Assembly (NCBI RefSeq): GCF_022347545.1
Contig: NZ_JAKREW010000029.1
Span: 1 to 64,000, forward strand
DNA length: 64,000 nucleotides
Direction of reading: 5' to 3'
Source of the DNA: Terribium retamae
GTDB lineage: Bacteria; Pseudomonadota; Alphaproteobacteria; Rhizobiales; Rhizobiaceae
The notes under the pieces are model-generated. The model saw only the letters and a list, made by a program, of their open reading frames with translations, searched no databases and had not been told where the DNA came from. Shown here piece after piece: positions 42,162-51,235 of the stretch. The position numbers and the translations under genes are program-made. Each line of letters starts with the position of its first letter. Positions within the stretch are counted from its first letter, which is position 1.

Positions 42162-42902
42162 TTAGTTGCCGTCCAGCCGGTTTTCGAAAAGCGTCGAGCG
42201 TCTGCCACGCAGGACGATGTCGAACTTGTAGGTGCGTGCATCCATGGGGATGGTATTGGCCATGTCTAGCGGCGCGATCAGCAGCTCCACCGCGCGCCGG
42301 TCTGGAATGGTGCGCACGATCGGGCAGCGCCAGATAAGCGGGTCTCCCTCGAAATACATCTGCGTGATCAGCCTCTGGCCAAAGCCATGGCCGAACACCG
42401 AAAAATGGATGTGTGCGGGACGCCAATCATTGGGACCATTCGGCCAGGGATAGGGGCCAGGTTTTACCGTCCGGAAACGGTAGTTGCCGTTCTCGTCGGT
42501 GATGCAGCGACCGCAGCCACCGAAATTGGGGTCGAGCGCCGCCAGATAACCTTCCTTCTTGTGACGGTAACGTCCGCCGGCATTGGCCTGCCAAACCTCG
42601 ATCAGCGCGTCTGGCACAGCGCGGCCGCTTTCGTCGAGGACGCGGCCATGCACGATGATGCGCTCGCCGATTGCGGCTTCGCCGGGGCGGGCGAAATTAT
42701 GGATGAGGTCGTTGTCAAGTTCGCCGAGGATCGCATGGCCGAAGACCGGGCCGGTGATTTCGGAGAGCGTGTTGTCCAATGCAAGCAGCGCCCGCTGCGG
42801 TGAACGCAGCACCGTAGTCTTGTAGTCCGGCGTATAAGCCGGCGGATGCCAGGTGCGGTCGCGCGTGAAAAAGGCGCCTGTGTCGGGCTTGAGGTCCGTC
42901 AT
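42162..42902 (-). CDS. pcaH: protocatechuate 3,4-dioxygenase beta subunit PcaH
   Basis: A 246-residue iron-binding subunit. Visible ligands are the Tyr in GGRYRHK, the Tyr in KPGPYPWPN and the two His of RPAHIHFS, the 2-Tyr/2-His Fe(III) set of intradiol dioxygenases; GGCGRCITDENGNYRFRTV is also typical. Its ATG follows the pcaC stop region by a few bases. It forms the alpha-beta complex with PcaG and catalyses ortho cleavage of protocatechuate. Confidence 0.97.
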   Translation of the reverse strand: MTDLKPDTGAFFTRDRTWHPPAYTPDYKTTVLRSPQRALLALDNTLSEITGPVFGHAILGELDNDLIHNFARPGEAAIGERIIVHGRVLDESGRAVPDALIEVWQANAGGRYRHKKEGYLAALDPNFGGCGRCITDENGNYRFRTVKPGPYPWPNGPNDWRPAHIHFSVFGHGFGQRLITQMYFEGDPLIWRCPIVRTIPDRRAVELLIAPLDMANTIPMDARTYKFDIVLRGRRSTLFENRLDGN

Positions 42903-42904
42903 GG

Positions 42905-43309
42905 TCAGGCTTCCTTTTCGGCGTCGAGGGTCTCGTAGACCTGCTTGGCGATGCGGATCGCACGATTGGCCGCGGGCACGCCGGCATAGATCGCGACATG
43001 TAACATGGCCTCGGTTATGTCCTCGCGCGTCGCGCCGGTGTTGGCGGTGGCGCGCACATGCATGGCCACTTCTTCGTCATGTCCAAGCGCGGCAAGCAGT
43101 GCGATGGTGACGATCGAACGTTCGCGCGCCGTCCAGGTCGGACGCGCCCAAACCGTGCCCCACGCTGCCTCGGTGATCAACTCCTGGAAAGGACGGTCGA
43201 AGTCGGTGACGGCGCGTTCCGCCTTGTCGACATGGGCATCGCCCAGCACCGCGCGGCGGGTTTTTGTTCCCTGCCGGTAGCGCTCTGACATCGTCTCGCC
43301 TGCGGCCAT
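42905..43309 (-). CDS. pcaC: 4-carboxymuconolactone decarboxylase PcaC
   Basis: A 134-residue carboxymuconolactone decarboxylase. Family motifs are YRQGTKTRRAVLGDAHVDKA, WGTVWARPTWTARERSIVTI and the conserved loop MHVRATANTGATREDITEAM, LHVAIYAGVPAANRA. It decarboxylates 4-carboxymuconolactone to 3-oxoadipate enol-lactone. Start chosen at ATG 43309, two bases after the pcaD stop; an inner ATG at 43291 (MSERYRQ) is the other option, and the frame is open upstream to 43441. It sits between pcaD and pcaH. Confidence 0.95.
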   Translation of the reverse strand: MAAGETMSERYRQGTKTRRAVLGDAHVDKAERAVTDFDRPFQELITEAAWGTVWARPTWTARERSIVTIALLAALGHDEEVAMHVRATANTGATREDITEAMLHVAIYAGVPAANRAIRIAKQVYETLDAEKEA

Positions 43310-43310
43310 A

Positions 43311-44111
43311 TCAGCTTCCCGATGATTGCGAGCGGATGAAGGCGCTGATGAGCGCCGTGAAGGTTTCCGGCTGTTCGACGCAAGGGATGTGCCCCGCACC
43401 GTCGATGATTTCATAGCGTGCGCCAGGCACCAGATCGGCAAGGGCTCGAACGAGCGCTGGCGGCGTCGAGCCGTCCTTGTCGCCGACGATGCAGAGTGTC
43501 GGCACGGAAATGCGTTGGGCGGTTTGCGTCAAGTCGGCACTTGCCAGCGCGCGGCACGCTGCGACATAGCCGGCGACCGGCTGCCGGATCAGCATGTTGC
43601 GGTAGCCTGCAAGCTCGTCGGCGCGTTCAGCGTGAAAGGCCGGCGTGAACCATTTTTCCATCACGCCATCGGCAAAGGCGGCGATGCCCTTGGTTTCGGA
43701 AATCTCGATGCGCTCGTTCCAGGATTGGGCGGTGCCGATCTTGTGGGCAGTGTTGCTCAGGATCATGGCCTGAATGAGGTCGGGGCGGCTGGCGTAGAGC
43801 TGGAGCGCGATGAGGCCGCCGATCGAAAGTCCGCAGACGATCACACGTTTGATGGCGAGGTGGTCGAGCAGGGCTACAAGGTCGGCGGCATGGGTGGCGA
43901 TACTCGGCTGGGCGTCGCCGAGATCCGAAAGACCATGGCCGCGCTTGTCGTAGACCAGTGTGGCGCATTCACCTGCGAGGCGAGCCACGGTCTCGTCCCA
44001 GATGCGGAAATCGGTGCCGAGCGAATTGATGAACACGACGACCGGGCCCTCGGATGGCGTGGCCGTCAGGCGATGGTGCAGGACGATATCGTTGATCCGT
44101 GTCAGTCGCAT
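43311..44111 (-). CDS. pcaD: 3-oxoadipate enol-lactonase PcaD
   Basis: An alpha/beta hydrolase of about 266 residues that opens the enol-lactone to 3-oxoadipate. The oxyanion segment is VVFINSLGTDFRIWDE, the nucleophile elbow CGLSIGG, the acid in VGDKDGSTP and the His in GAGHIPCVEQP. Start at ATG 44111 with AGGAGGTG upstream; the GTG two codons before is open but lacks spacing. First gene of the pcaDCHGB operon, divergent from pcaQ, with a PcaQ box in between. Confidence 0.95.
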   Translation of the reverse strand: MRLTRINDIVLHHRLTATPSEGPVVVFINSLGTDFRIWDETVARLAGECATLVYDKRGHGLSDLGDAQPSIATHAADLVALLDHLAIKRVIVCGLSIGGLIALQLYASRPDLIQAMILSNTAHKIGTAQSWNERIEISETKGIAAFADGVMEKWFTPAFHAERADELAGYRNMLIRQPVAGYVAACRALASADLTQTAQRISVPTLCIVGDKDGSTPPALVRALADLVPGARYEIIDGAGHIPCVEQPETFTALISAFIRSQSSGS

Positions 44112-44177
44112 GCACACCTCCTCTGCTGTTGTTGCCCTTTCGTTTGGTTAAGTAAAATAATAAATTGCGCCAGTCTG

Positions 44178-44193
44178 TTAACTCACGGGTTAT
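44178..44193. promoter_or_regulatory. PcaQ-type binding site
   Basis: TTAACT-CACG-GGTTAT fits TTAACC-N4-GGTTAT, the reverse complement of the rhizobial PcaQ site ATAACC-N4-GGTTAA, with one mismatch. It is about 67-82 bases before the pcaD start, the usual position for a LysR activator. It overlaps the pcaQ start region, including the ATG at 44192, which fits autoregulation and favours the GTG at 44201 as the pcaQ start. Confidence 0.75.
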
Positions 44194-44200
44194 GGGCTAC

Positions 44201-45121
44201 GTGATCGACCACCGCATCAAGTTCCGACATCTGCAGACATTCGTCGAGGTCTCGCGCCAGAAAAGCGTGATGAAGGCGGCTGAAATGCTGCATGTCAGCC
44301 AACCGGCAGTGACCAAGACCATACGAGAACTGGAGGACGCGCTCGGCGTGCGCGTATTGGAGCGGGATGGGCGCGGCATCCGCGTCACGCGACTTGGCGA
44401 AGTGTTCCTGCGCCACGCCGGTGCCGCGATTTCGGCACTGCGGCAGGGGATGGATTCCATCGCTGCGGATCGATTGGGCCGTGCCGAACCGGTTCGGATC
44501 GGTGCGCTGCCGACGGTATCCACACGCATCATGCCGCGTGCCATATCGCTGTTGCTCGGCGAAAACACCGGCAGCCGTGTCAAGATCGTCACCGGGGAGA
44601 ACGCCGTGCTGCTCGGGCAGTTGCGTGTCGGCGATCTCGACATCGTCGTCGGGCGGCTGGCTGCGCCGGAGCAGATGGCCGGATTCTCGTTCGAACATCT
44701 GTATTCGGAAGAGGTGCGTTTCGTGGTGCGCGCCGGCCATCCACTGCTGGCCGGGGGCGCCTTCGATTTCGCCGACCTCACCCGCTATGTCGCGCTGATG
44801 CCGACGCGAACCTCGATCATCCGTCCCTTCGTCGAGCGATTGCTGATTGCCAACGGGGTGCCGAATTGGCCGACACAAATCGAAACGGTTTCGCACGCTT
44901 TTGGCCACGCTTTCGTGCGCTCGACCGATGCGGTGTGGATCATATCGGAAGGGGTGGTGGCTGCCGACATAGAAGATGGCGCGTTGGCCGTTCTTCCGAT
45001 CGACACAAGCGAAACCAAAGGCCCGGTCGGCCTCACCATCCGCGCCGACCAGCAACCGACACTGGGACTAGGGTTGCTGATGCAGACGCTGCGCGAGGCG
45101 GCTGCGGAGTTGCCGCAATAG
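44201..45121 (+). CDS. pcaQ: LysR-family activator PcaQ
   Basis: LysR-type regulator of protocatechuate catabolism. The HTH is IKFRHLQTFVEVSRQKSVMK then AAEMLHVSQPAVTKTIRELE; the remainder is the effector-binding fold (PVRIGALPTVSTRIMPRAIS, then FVRSTDAVWIISEGVVAAD). Known PcaQ proteins respond to beta-carboxy-cis,cis-muconate. GTG 44201 (MIDHRIKFRHLQ) aligns best with known PcaQ N-termini; ATG 44192 and 44165 are upstream options, the former inside the operator. Divergent from pcaD. Confidence 0.93.
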   Translation: MIDHRIKFRHLQTFVEVSRQKSVMKAAEMLHVSQPAVTKTIRELEDALGVRVLERDGRGIRVTRLGEVFLRHAGAAISALRQGMDSIAADRLGRAEPVRIGALPTVSTRIMPRAISLLLGENTGSRVKIVTGENAVLLGQLRVGDLDIVVGRLAAPEQMAGFSFEHLYSEEVRFVVRAGHPLLAGGAFDFADLTRYVALMPTRTSIIRPFVERLLIANGVPNWPTQIETVSHAFGHAFVRSTDAVWIISEGVVAADIEDGALAVLPIDTSETKGPVGLTIRADQQPTLGLGLLMQTLREAAAELPQ

Positions 45122-45146
45122 GCATGGGGACCGGTTGCTGCAGAAT

Positions 45147-46316
45147 TCAGTAGGGCAGGCCGACATAATTCTCTGCAAGCGCTGTCGCTGCCGCCTGCGA
45201 ATGCGTCAGATAGTCGAGCTCCGCGTCCTGAATCCTGCGCTCGAAGTCGCTGCTGTCGGGGAAACGGTGGAGCAGGGTGGTCATCCACCATGAGAAACGC
45301 ACGGCCTTCCAGACTCTTGCCAATGCGCGCCCGGAATAGGCGTCGATGCCGGCAGATGATTTATCGAGGAAGAAGTCGCGCAGGCCTTCGAACAGGTAAT
45401 GCACGTCACTGGCGGCAAGGTTCAGCCCCTTGGCACCGGTCGGTGGCACGATATGGGCGGCATCGCCGACGAGGATGAGGCGGCCGAAGCGCAGCGGCTC
45501 GGCCACGAAGGACCGTAGCGGCGCGATCGATTTCTCGAACGAAGGGCCGGTGACGACTGCTTCGGCATGATGACGCGGGAGCCGGCTGCGCAGTTCATCC
45601 CAGAAGCGATCATCGCTCCAGCCTTCCACCCGTTCGTCGGCGGGCACCTGCAGATAATAACGCGAGCGCGTCATCGAACGCATCGAGCAGAGAGCGAAGC
45701 CGCGTTCGTGATTGGCATAGACCAGTTCCTCGCTGACCGGTGGCACCTCGGCTAATAACCCCAGCCAGCCGAATGGATAGGCGCGCTCGAAGGTTCTTAT
45801 CGCCCCAGCAGGGATGCTGCGGCGGCTGATGCCGTGGAATCCGTCGCAGCCGGCGATGATGTCGCAATCGATCCGCCCGGCAACGCCGCTCCTTGTATAG
45901 GTCACGAACGGGCTGTTGGTGTCGAACCCGTGCAAGGCGACATCTTTGACGTCATAGAGGGTCTTTGTGCCTGCGGCTTCGCGTATGGCCATCAGGTCGC
46001 GCGTGATCTCGGTCTGGCCATAGATGGTGACATGTTTGCCGGTGAGGCCGGCAAGATCGATGCGATGATCGCGTCCACCGAAGGCGATGGAAAAGCCGTC
46101 ATGAACCAAGCCTTCATGGCTCAGCCGCTGGTCGGCATCGGTTCTGCGCACGAGATCGACCGTGCCTTGTTCCAGCACGCCGGCACGGACACGACCGAGG
46201 ATGTAATCCTTGCCGACCCTGTCGAGAATGATGTTGTCGATGCCGGCTCGGGTCAGGAGCTGGCCAAGCAGCAGCCCCGAAGGGCCGGAACCGATAATAA
46301 CGACCTGTGTTCGCAT
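45147..46316 (-). CDS. pobA: 4-hydroxybenzoate 3-monooxygenase PobA
   Basis: A 389-390-residue single-component flavoprotein hydroxylase converting 4-hydroxybenzoate to protocatechuate with NADPH and O2, feeding the pca genes. The FAD motif is VVIIGSGPSGLLLGQLL; ILDRVGKDYILGRVRAG is characteristic of PobA; the second FAD motif is GDAAHIVPPTGAKGLNLAAS. The ATG at 46316 starts MRTQVVIIGSGPSG. It ends convergently with pcaQ, 25 bases apart. A regulator (PobR) is not recognised nearby: the AraC gene at 46878 looks like a sugar-module regulator. Confidence 0.96.
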   Translation of the reverse strand: MRTQVVIIGSGPSGLLLGQLLTRAGIDNIILDRVGKDYILGRVRAGVLEQGTVDLVRRTDADQRLSHEGLVHDGFSIAFGGRDHRIDLAGLTGKHVTIYGQTEITRDLMAIREAAGTKTLYDVKDVALHGFDTNSPFVTYTRSGVAGRIDCDIIAGCDGFHGISRRSIPAGAIRTFERAYPFGWLGLLAEVPPVSEELVYANHERGFALCSMRSMTRSRYYLQVPADERVEGWSDDRFWDELRSRLPRHHAEAVVTGPSFEKSIAPLRSFVAEPLRFGRLILVGDAAHIVPPTGAKGLNLAASDVHYLFEGLRDFFLDKSSAGIDAYSGRALARVWKAVRFSWWMTTLLHRFPDSSDFERRIQDAELDYLTHSQAAATALAENYVGLPY

Positions 46317-46877
46317 CCGGTGCTCAGAATAGCGGCGTGACTGGCTGCAACTCCAGCCTGAGGACGGCACCATCGCCCAACCGTACGGTTCGGTAAAATG
46401 ATATCTAAAGCCGCTTGCATATATGGATCGTTATGAAAGCGGAATGAGGACTGCAGTCCAGATGCTCTGGAAAGGGTGATCGGACCCACCACGGCCCAGA
46501 GCAACCGTGTTGCCCGAGTCCGCCATGAGCCGCCTTTGCGATGAGCCCGACCGAGTTCGGGGCTATTCGACTCGGAGTGCCGATGCGAAACGTTTCGTTT
46601 CGACAATCACAGCTGCCGCCCACATTGGTAAATCAATGCTTAACGAAAATGACGGGGCCGGTGCAAATCACCAAGGTCGTCCGTCCGCAAGCTGCCTAGC
46701 GGTTACTGCATATCTTTACCCATGAAGGTCAAAAAAGTATCATTGCACATGTCCAAACGTGGTGGCGCCATCGTGGCGTGGGGACTAGCGTTTGTTTCGA
46801 AGGTCAGAGCTGGAGCACATCCAGCCGATTGGGAAAGGGCGCAGCGGCAAACCGCCTAGCGCCCGGAGGAAACAAGC
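46317..46877. other. 561-base region between pobA and the AraC gene
   Basis: Holds the promoters of pobA (leftward) and the AraC gene (rightward). Open frames in it look like shadows. A 12-base palindrome CGAAACGTTTCG (46586-46597) resembles a LacI-family operator core. Confidence 0.5.
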
Positions 46878-47762
46878 ATGGGTCCGGACCTGGAAGTCGT
46901 CCAGATTCGACAAGGCGAGTCGTTCAAGGCCTGGTCGCATGGCTATCCGTTCCATACGGTGCGCTGGCATTTCCATCCCGAATATGAACTCCACCTCGTG
47001 GTTGCCACTGCGGGCCGTTATTTCGTCGGCGATTTCATCGGCGAATTCGAACCCGGCAATTTGGTGCTGACCGGCCCAAACCTGCCGCACAACTGGGTCA
47101 GCGACATTCCTCCCGGGTCGACCATCCCGCTGCGGTGCCGCATCCTGCAATTCAATGAAGGCTTTATCGGCGACACCATGCGGGTGTTGCCGGAGCTGGC
47201 AGCACTTGCGCCGGTGCTGGAGCAGTCGCGGCGCGGTGTGATGTTTTCGGCCGAGACCAGCCGGCAGGTCGCTCCGGTGATGGAAGAGCTGATGAAGGCG
47301 CAGGGTGTGCGCCGCATAGAGCTGTTCATGGCGATCGCAGGTTTGCTGAGCCGTAGCCATGGCGCACGCATGCTGGCGAGCCCGAATTATCTGCCCGACC
47401 CATCCGGCTACATGTCTGCTGGCATCAACAAGGCGCTCAGCTATCTGCGCGAAAATCTGACCAATCCGTTCAGCGAAGCTGATCTGGCGGCCATCGCAGG
47501 ACAGTCGACCTCCGCCTTTTCCCGCGCCTTCCGTCGCCACACCGGCATGACGCTGGTGCAGTATGTGAAACGGCTGCGCATCAATCTTGCGTGCCAGATC
47601 CTGACCAGCGACGAAGAGGCGCCGATCACCGACATCTGCTTCGAGGTCGGCTTCAACAATCTTTCGAACTTCAACCGCCAGTTCCTGGCGGAGAAGGGCA
47701 TGACGCCGTCGCGGTTCCGGCGGCTGACGATCGACCACATAAACGCGGCGAAAGCCGCGTGA
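46878..47762 (+). CDS. AraC-family regulator of the sugar module
   Basis: A 294-residue AraC protein. The cupin domain has HFHPEYELHLVVATAGRYFV and LVLTGPNLPHNWVSD, a pattern typical of regulators of sugar uptake operons; the HTH pair is FSEADLAAIAGQSTSAFSRA and ITDICFEVGFNNLSNFNRQF. A GGAGGAAAC site precedes the ATG. It stands directly upstream of the binding-protein gene of a sugar ABC transporter on the same strand, so it is probably the local activator. Its 3' end is followed by two degenerate copies of itself (see repeat). Confidence 0.9.
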   Translation: MGPDLEVVQIRQGESFKAWSHGYPFHTVRWHFHPEYELHLVVATAGRYFVGDFIGEFEPGNLVLTGPNLPHNWVSDIPPGSTIPLRCRILQFNEGFIGDTMRVLPELAALAPVLEQSRRGVMFSAETSRQVAPVMEELMKAQGVRRIELFMAIAGLLSRSHGARMLASPNYLPDPSGYMSAGINKALSYLRENLTNPFSEADLAAIAGQSTSAFSRAFRRHTGMTLVQYVKRLRINLACQILTSDEEAPITDICFEVGFNNLSNFNRQFLAEKGMTPSRFRRLTIDHINAAKAA

Positions 47763-47809
47763 ACAACCGCGGCGAAAGCCGACTGAAGCAACGCGGCCGA
47801 GGCCGCTAG
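47742..47809 (+). repeat. triplicated gene end of the AraC regulator
   Basis: Three tandem units of 20-22 bases: 47742-47762, 47765-47786 and 47790-47809. Each reads AAC-GCGGC-GAAAGCCG-like (third: GCGGCCGAGGCCGC) and ends in a stop codon (TGA, TGA, TAG). The first contains the real stop. It looks like small duplications of the last codons, each able to fold into a short hairpin. Confidence 0.6.
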
Positions 47810-48025
47810 AACGGAGGATCGGGAGGAAAAACCAGCAGAAGAATAACAACGTGAGCGGTCGCGTACCGCTCGCGAGGGGAAAGCTTTTTCCCGAAGCGAC
47901 GTTCGGTGCTGCGAGATGGCCACAAGCCAATGCGCAAGCCGGCCGGAATGCTGACGGATTCACGCTGCCTGGGAGGGCAGCTCTTCAGTTCACCCATTGC
48001 CATATCGTCCAAGGGAGAAGATGCA

Positions 48026-49087
48026 ATGAAACATTCATGGAAAATGACGGGCCTGGCGGTGCTGGCCCTGTCTCTTGCCAGCGGCTCGGCACTTGCCCAG
48101 AGCGCTGATGGCGCCACCGTGGCCTTCCTGATGCCGGACCAGGCGTCGACCCGCTATGAAGAGCATGACTATCCGGGCTTCAAGGCCGAGATGGAAAAGC
48201 TCTGCGCATCCTGCAAGGTTCTCTATCAGAACGCAGACGCCGATGCCGCGCGCCAGCAGCAGCAGTTCAATTCAATGATTTCACAAGGCGCCAAGGTCAT
48301 CGTCATCGACCCCGTCGATTCCACCGCGGCCGCTTCGCTGGTCAAGCAAGCGCAGGCCCAGGGCGTGAAGGTGGTTGCCTATGACCGCCCAATTCCCGAT
48401 GCCAAGGCCGACTTTTATGTGTCGTTCGACAATGAAGCCATCGGCAAGTCGATCGCCGACTCCCTCGTCAAGCATCTGAAGGACAAGGGTGTGAAAGCCG
48501 ACGAGGGCACCGGCGTGCTCCAGATCAACGGTTCGCCGACGGATGCGGCTGCCGGGCTGATCAAGAAGGGCATCCATGCCGGCCTCGACAACAGCGGCTA
48601 TCCGATCCTGGCCGAATACGACACGCCGGAATGGGCGCCGCCGAAGGCCCAGCAATGGGCGAGCGGACAGATCACGCGTTTCGACAAGAAGATCCTTGGC
48701 GTGGTTGCCGCCAATGACGGCACCGCCGGTGGCGCCATCGCGGCGTTCAAGGCTGGTGGCTTCAATCCGGTTCCGCCGGTTACCGGCAATGATGCTACGC
48801 TCGCAGCCCTGCAACTGATCATCGCCGGCGACCAGTACAACACCATCAACAAGCCGAGCGAGATCGTTGCCGCTGCCGCTGCCAATGTCGCTGTGCAGCT
48901 GATAAAGGGCGAAACGCCAAAGGCAGAGACAACGCTGTTCAACACGCCTTCGCAGCTCTTCGTACCCGTGGTCGTCACCCAGGAGAACCTGAAGGCCGAG
49001 ATCATCGACAAGAAGATCGCGACCGCCGAACAGCTGTGCGTCGACCGCTATGCCGAGGGCTGCAAGAAGCTCGGCATCACCCAGTAA
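48026..49087 (+). CDS. sugar ABC transporter substrate-binding protein
   Basis: A 353-residue periplasmic sugar-binding protein (family PF13407, xylose/ribose type) with a signal peptide (MKHSWKMTGLAVLALSLASG, cleaved after LAQ). Mature motifs: TVAFLMPDQASTRYEEHDYP, VIVIDPVDSTAAASLVKQAQ and GVVAANDGTAGGAIAAFKAG. An AAGGGAGAAG site precedes ATG 48026. It is followed by the ATPase and permease genes. Downstream ribitol-type dehydrogenase and ribulokinase genes suggest a pentitol or pentose as ligand. Confidence 0.92.
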   Translation: MKHSWKMTGLAVLALSLASGSALAQSADGATVAFLMPDQASTRYEEHDYPGFKAEMEKLCASCKVLYQNADADAARQQQQFNSMISQGAKVIVIDPVDSTAAASLVKQAQAQGVKVVAYDRPIPDAKADFYVSFDNEAIGKSIADSLVKHLKDKGVKADEGTGVLQINGSPTDAAAGLIKKGIHAGLDNSGYPILAEYDTPEWAPPKAQQWASGQITRFDKKILGVVAANDGTAGGAIAAFKAGGFNPVPPVTGNDATLAALQLIIAGDQYNTINKPSEIVAAAAANVAVQLIKGETPKAETTLFNTPSQLFVPVVVTQENLKAEIIDKKIATAEQLCVDRYAEGCKKLGITQ

Positions 49088-49167
49088 CCAATGATCGCGA
49101 CTGCCCCGCCGCTTACCGGCGGGGCAGCACCGCCATTGTGGCGAACACTCTTGGGAAGGCTTGCATC

Positions 49168-49977
49168 ATGACAGGGACATCACAGGAGCCGGCCCCGGCA
49201 CGTGAGCTTGTGCTCAGCCTGCGCGGCATCTCCAAGCAATTCGGCGCCGTATCCGCGCTGACCGATATCGATCTCGATGTTCATGCCGGCGAAGTTGTCG
49301 CTCTGGTCGGCGACAACGGCGCTGGCAAGTCGACCTTGGTCAAGGTCCTCGCCGGCGTCCATCAGCCGACCTCGGGGACGATCACCTTCAAAGGCGAACC
49401 CGTCACATTGTCCGATCCGGCGACGGCACTCAGCCTCGGCATCGCCACCGTCTTCCAGGACCTGGCACTGTGCGAGAATCTCGATGTGGTCGCCAACATC
49501 TTCCTCGGCAAGGAGCTCAGCCCGATGCGGCTGGACGAGGTGTCGATGGAGATCAAGGCCTGGAAGCTGCTCAACGAACTCTCGGCGCGCATTCCAAGCG
49601 TGCGTGAACCAATCGCCTCATTGTCGGGCGGGCAACGCCAGACTGTGGCGATCGCGCGTTCGCTGCTGCTCGATCCCAAACTCATCATGCTCGACGAGCC
49701 GACGGCCGCTCTCGGCGTCGCCCAGACGGCGGAAGTGCTCGATCTCATCGAGCGTGTGCGCGAACGCGGCCTCGGCGTGATCATGATCAGCCACAACATG
49801 GAAGACGTGCGCGCCGTCGCCGATCGCATCGTCGTTCTGAGGCTCGGCAAGAACAACGGCATCTTCCTCCCCGATGCCTCCAACCAGGAACTGGTCAGCG
49901 CGATCACCGGTGCCGAAAACAACTCTGTTTCCCGCCGGGCCAGCCGCCGCGCGCAAGCTCAGGAGAGCCAGCCATGA
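49168..49977 (+). CDS. sugar ABC transporter ATPase (single domain)
   Basis: A 269-residue ATPase with one nucleotide-binding domain: Walker A GDNGAGKST, signature LSGGQRQ, Walker B LIMLDEPTAALG. Many sugar importers of the ribose class use a fused double ATPase of about 500 residues; the single-domain form resembles FrcA. It must therefore act as a homodimer. Start at ATG 49168, 80 bases after the binding-protein stop. The stop overlaps the permease start (ATGA). Confidence 0.92.
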   Translation: MTGTSQEPAPARELVLSLRGISKQFGAVSALTDIDLDVHAGEVVALVGDNGAGKSTLVKVLAGVHQPTSGTITFKGEPVTLSDPATALSLGIATVFQDLALCENLDVVANIFLGKELSPMRLDEVSMEIKAWKLLNELSARIPSVREPIASLSGGQRQTVAIARSLLLDPKLIMLDEPTAALGVAQTAEVLDLIERVRERGLGVIMISHNMEDVRAVADRIVVLRLGKNNGIFLPDASNQELVSAITGAENNSVSRRASRRAQAQESQP

Positions 49978-51233
49978 CCGATAAAGTCACACAGAATGCG
50001 CCGCAGCCACAGCTTCTCGATCGTGCCGACGTGCGCGTGAAACACGCCGAAGGGCTTGGCGGCACGATCAGCGCCTTCTTCGACCGGGTGCGATCGGGCG
50101 ATCTCGGCTCGTTGCCGGTCATCGTCGGGCTTGCCATCATCTGGACGGTGTTTCAGAGCCTGAACCCGGTGTTCCTGTCGGCGAACAATCTGGTCAACCT
50201 ACTGTTCGACTGCTCAACGGTCGGCGTCATCGCGCTCGGCATCGTCTGCATCCTGATGCTGGGCGAGATCGACCTGTCAGTGGGGTCCGTCAGCGGTTTC
50301 GCTTCGGCGCTGGTCGGTGTGCTCTGGGTCAACCAGGGCTGGCCGGTCGGCTTCGCCATCGTCACCGCCATGGCAGCAGGCGCGGTCATCGGATCGGTTT
50401 ACGCCCTGCTGCTCAATCGTTTCGGCATGCCGAGCTTCGTCTCGACGCTGGCCGGACTGCTCGCCGTGCTGGGCCTCCAGCTTTATTTGCTCGGCTCGAC
50501 CGGTTCGATCAACCTGCCGTATGAATCGCCGTTGGTGAATTTCGGCCAGCTTATGGTGATGCCGGCCTGGGTTTCCTATGGGCTCGCCGCGATAGCTGGC
50601 ATCGGCATTTTCTGGACCGGCTATCGCGAAGCCACGCGCCGCCGCGAGGCGGGGCTTTCGGCGCAGTCGATGGCAGGCATCGTTGCGCGCGCTGTCGTCA
50701 TCGTCGTCGTACTCGAGGCCATCGTCTTCTACCTCAACAGTTCGCGTGGCATCCCATGGATGTTCGGCCTGTTCGTCGGTCTGGTCGTGGCGATGAACTA
50801 TGCGCTGAAACGCACCCAATGGGGCCGTTCGATGCATGCCGTTGGCGGCAACCGTGAAGCGGCTCGCCGTGCCGGTATCAACGTGCGTTATATCTACACC
50901 ACCGCTTTCATGCTGTGTTCAACGCTGGCGGCGACCGGTGGTATCCTGGCTGCGGCGCGCCTTGCTTCATCCAGCCAGCAGGCCGGCACCGGCGACGTCA
51001 ATCTCAACGCCATCGCTGCGGCGGTGATCGGCGGCACCAGTCTGTTCGGCGGCCGGGGCAGCGCTTACTCAGCCTTGCTCGGCATCATCGTCATCCAGTC
51101 GATCGCGAGCGGACTGACGCTGCTCGATCTGTCGTCGTCGCTTCGCTACATGATCACCGGCGCCGTTCTGGCGATCGCCGTGATCGTCGACTCGCTGGCG
51201 CGCAGGTCTCGTGTCTCGCACGGCCGCGCCTGA
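49974..51233 (+). CDS. sugar ABC transporter permease (XylH/RbsC-type)
   Basis: A 419-residue polytopic membrane protein with about ten spans. Motifs include IALGIVCILMLGEIDLSVGS (typical of RbsC/XylH-type permeases), WGRSMHAVGGNREAARRAGI and AAAVIGGTSLFGGRGSAYSA. It forms the channel for the sugar delivered by the binding protein at 48026. ATGA overlap with the ATPase gene. A dispersed rhizobial palindrome follows immediately and may end the transcript. Confidence 0.93.
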   Translation: MTDKVTQNAPQPQLLDRADVRVKHAEGLGGTISAFFDRVRSGDLGSLPVIVGLAIIWTVFQSLNPVFLSANNLVNLLFDCSTVGVIALGIVCILMLGEIDLSVGSVSGFASALVGVLWVNQGWPVGFAIVTAMAAGAVIGSVYALLLNRFGMPSFVSTLAGLLAVLGLQLYLLGSTGSINLPYESPLVNFGQLMVMPAWVSYGLAAIAGIGIFWTGYREATRRREAGLSAQSMAGIVARAVVIVVVLEAIVFYLNSSRGIPWMFGLFVGLVVAMNYALKRTQWGRSMHAVGGNREAARRAGINVRYIYTTAFMLCSTLAATGGILAAARLASSSQQAGTGDVNLNAIAAAVIGGTSLFGGRGSAYSALLGIIVIQSIASGLTLLDLSSSLRYMITGAVLAIAVIVDSLARRSRVSHGRA

Positions 51234-51235
51234 TC

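Noticed and set aside
46507..46725. Small frame between pobA and the AraC gene
   Set aside because: No ribosome site or domain; treated as intergenic.
46878..47762. AraC protein as PobR, the regulator of divergent pobA
   Set aside because: It is divergent from pobA, but it lies directly ahead of the sugar transporter genes and its cupin motifs resemble sugar-operon regulators; the gap to pobA is over 500 bases.
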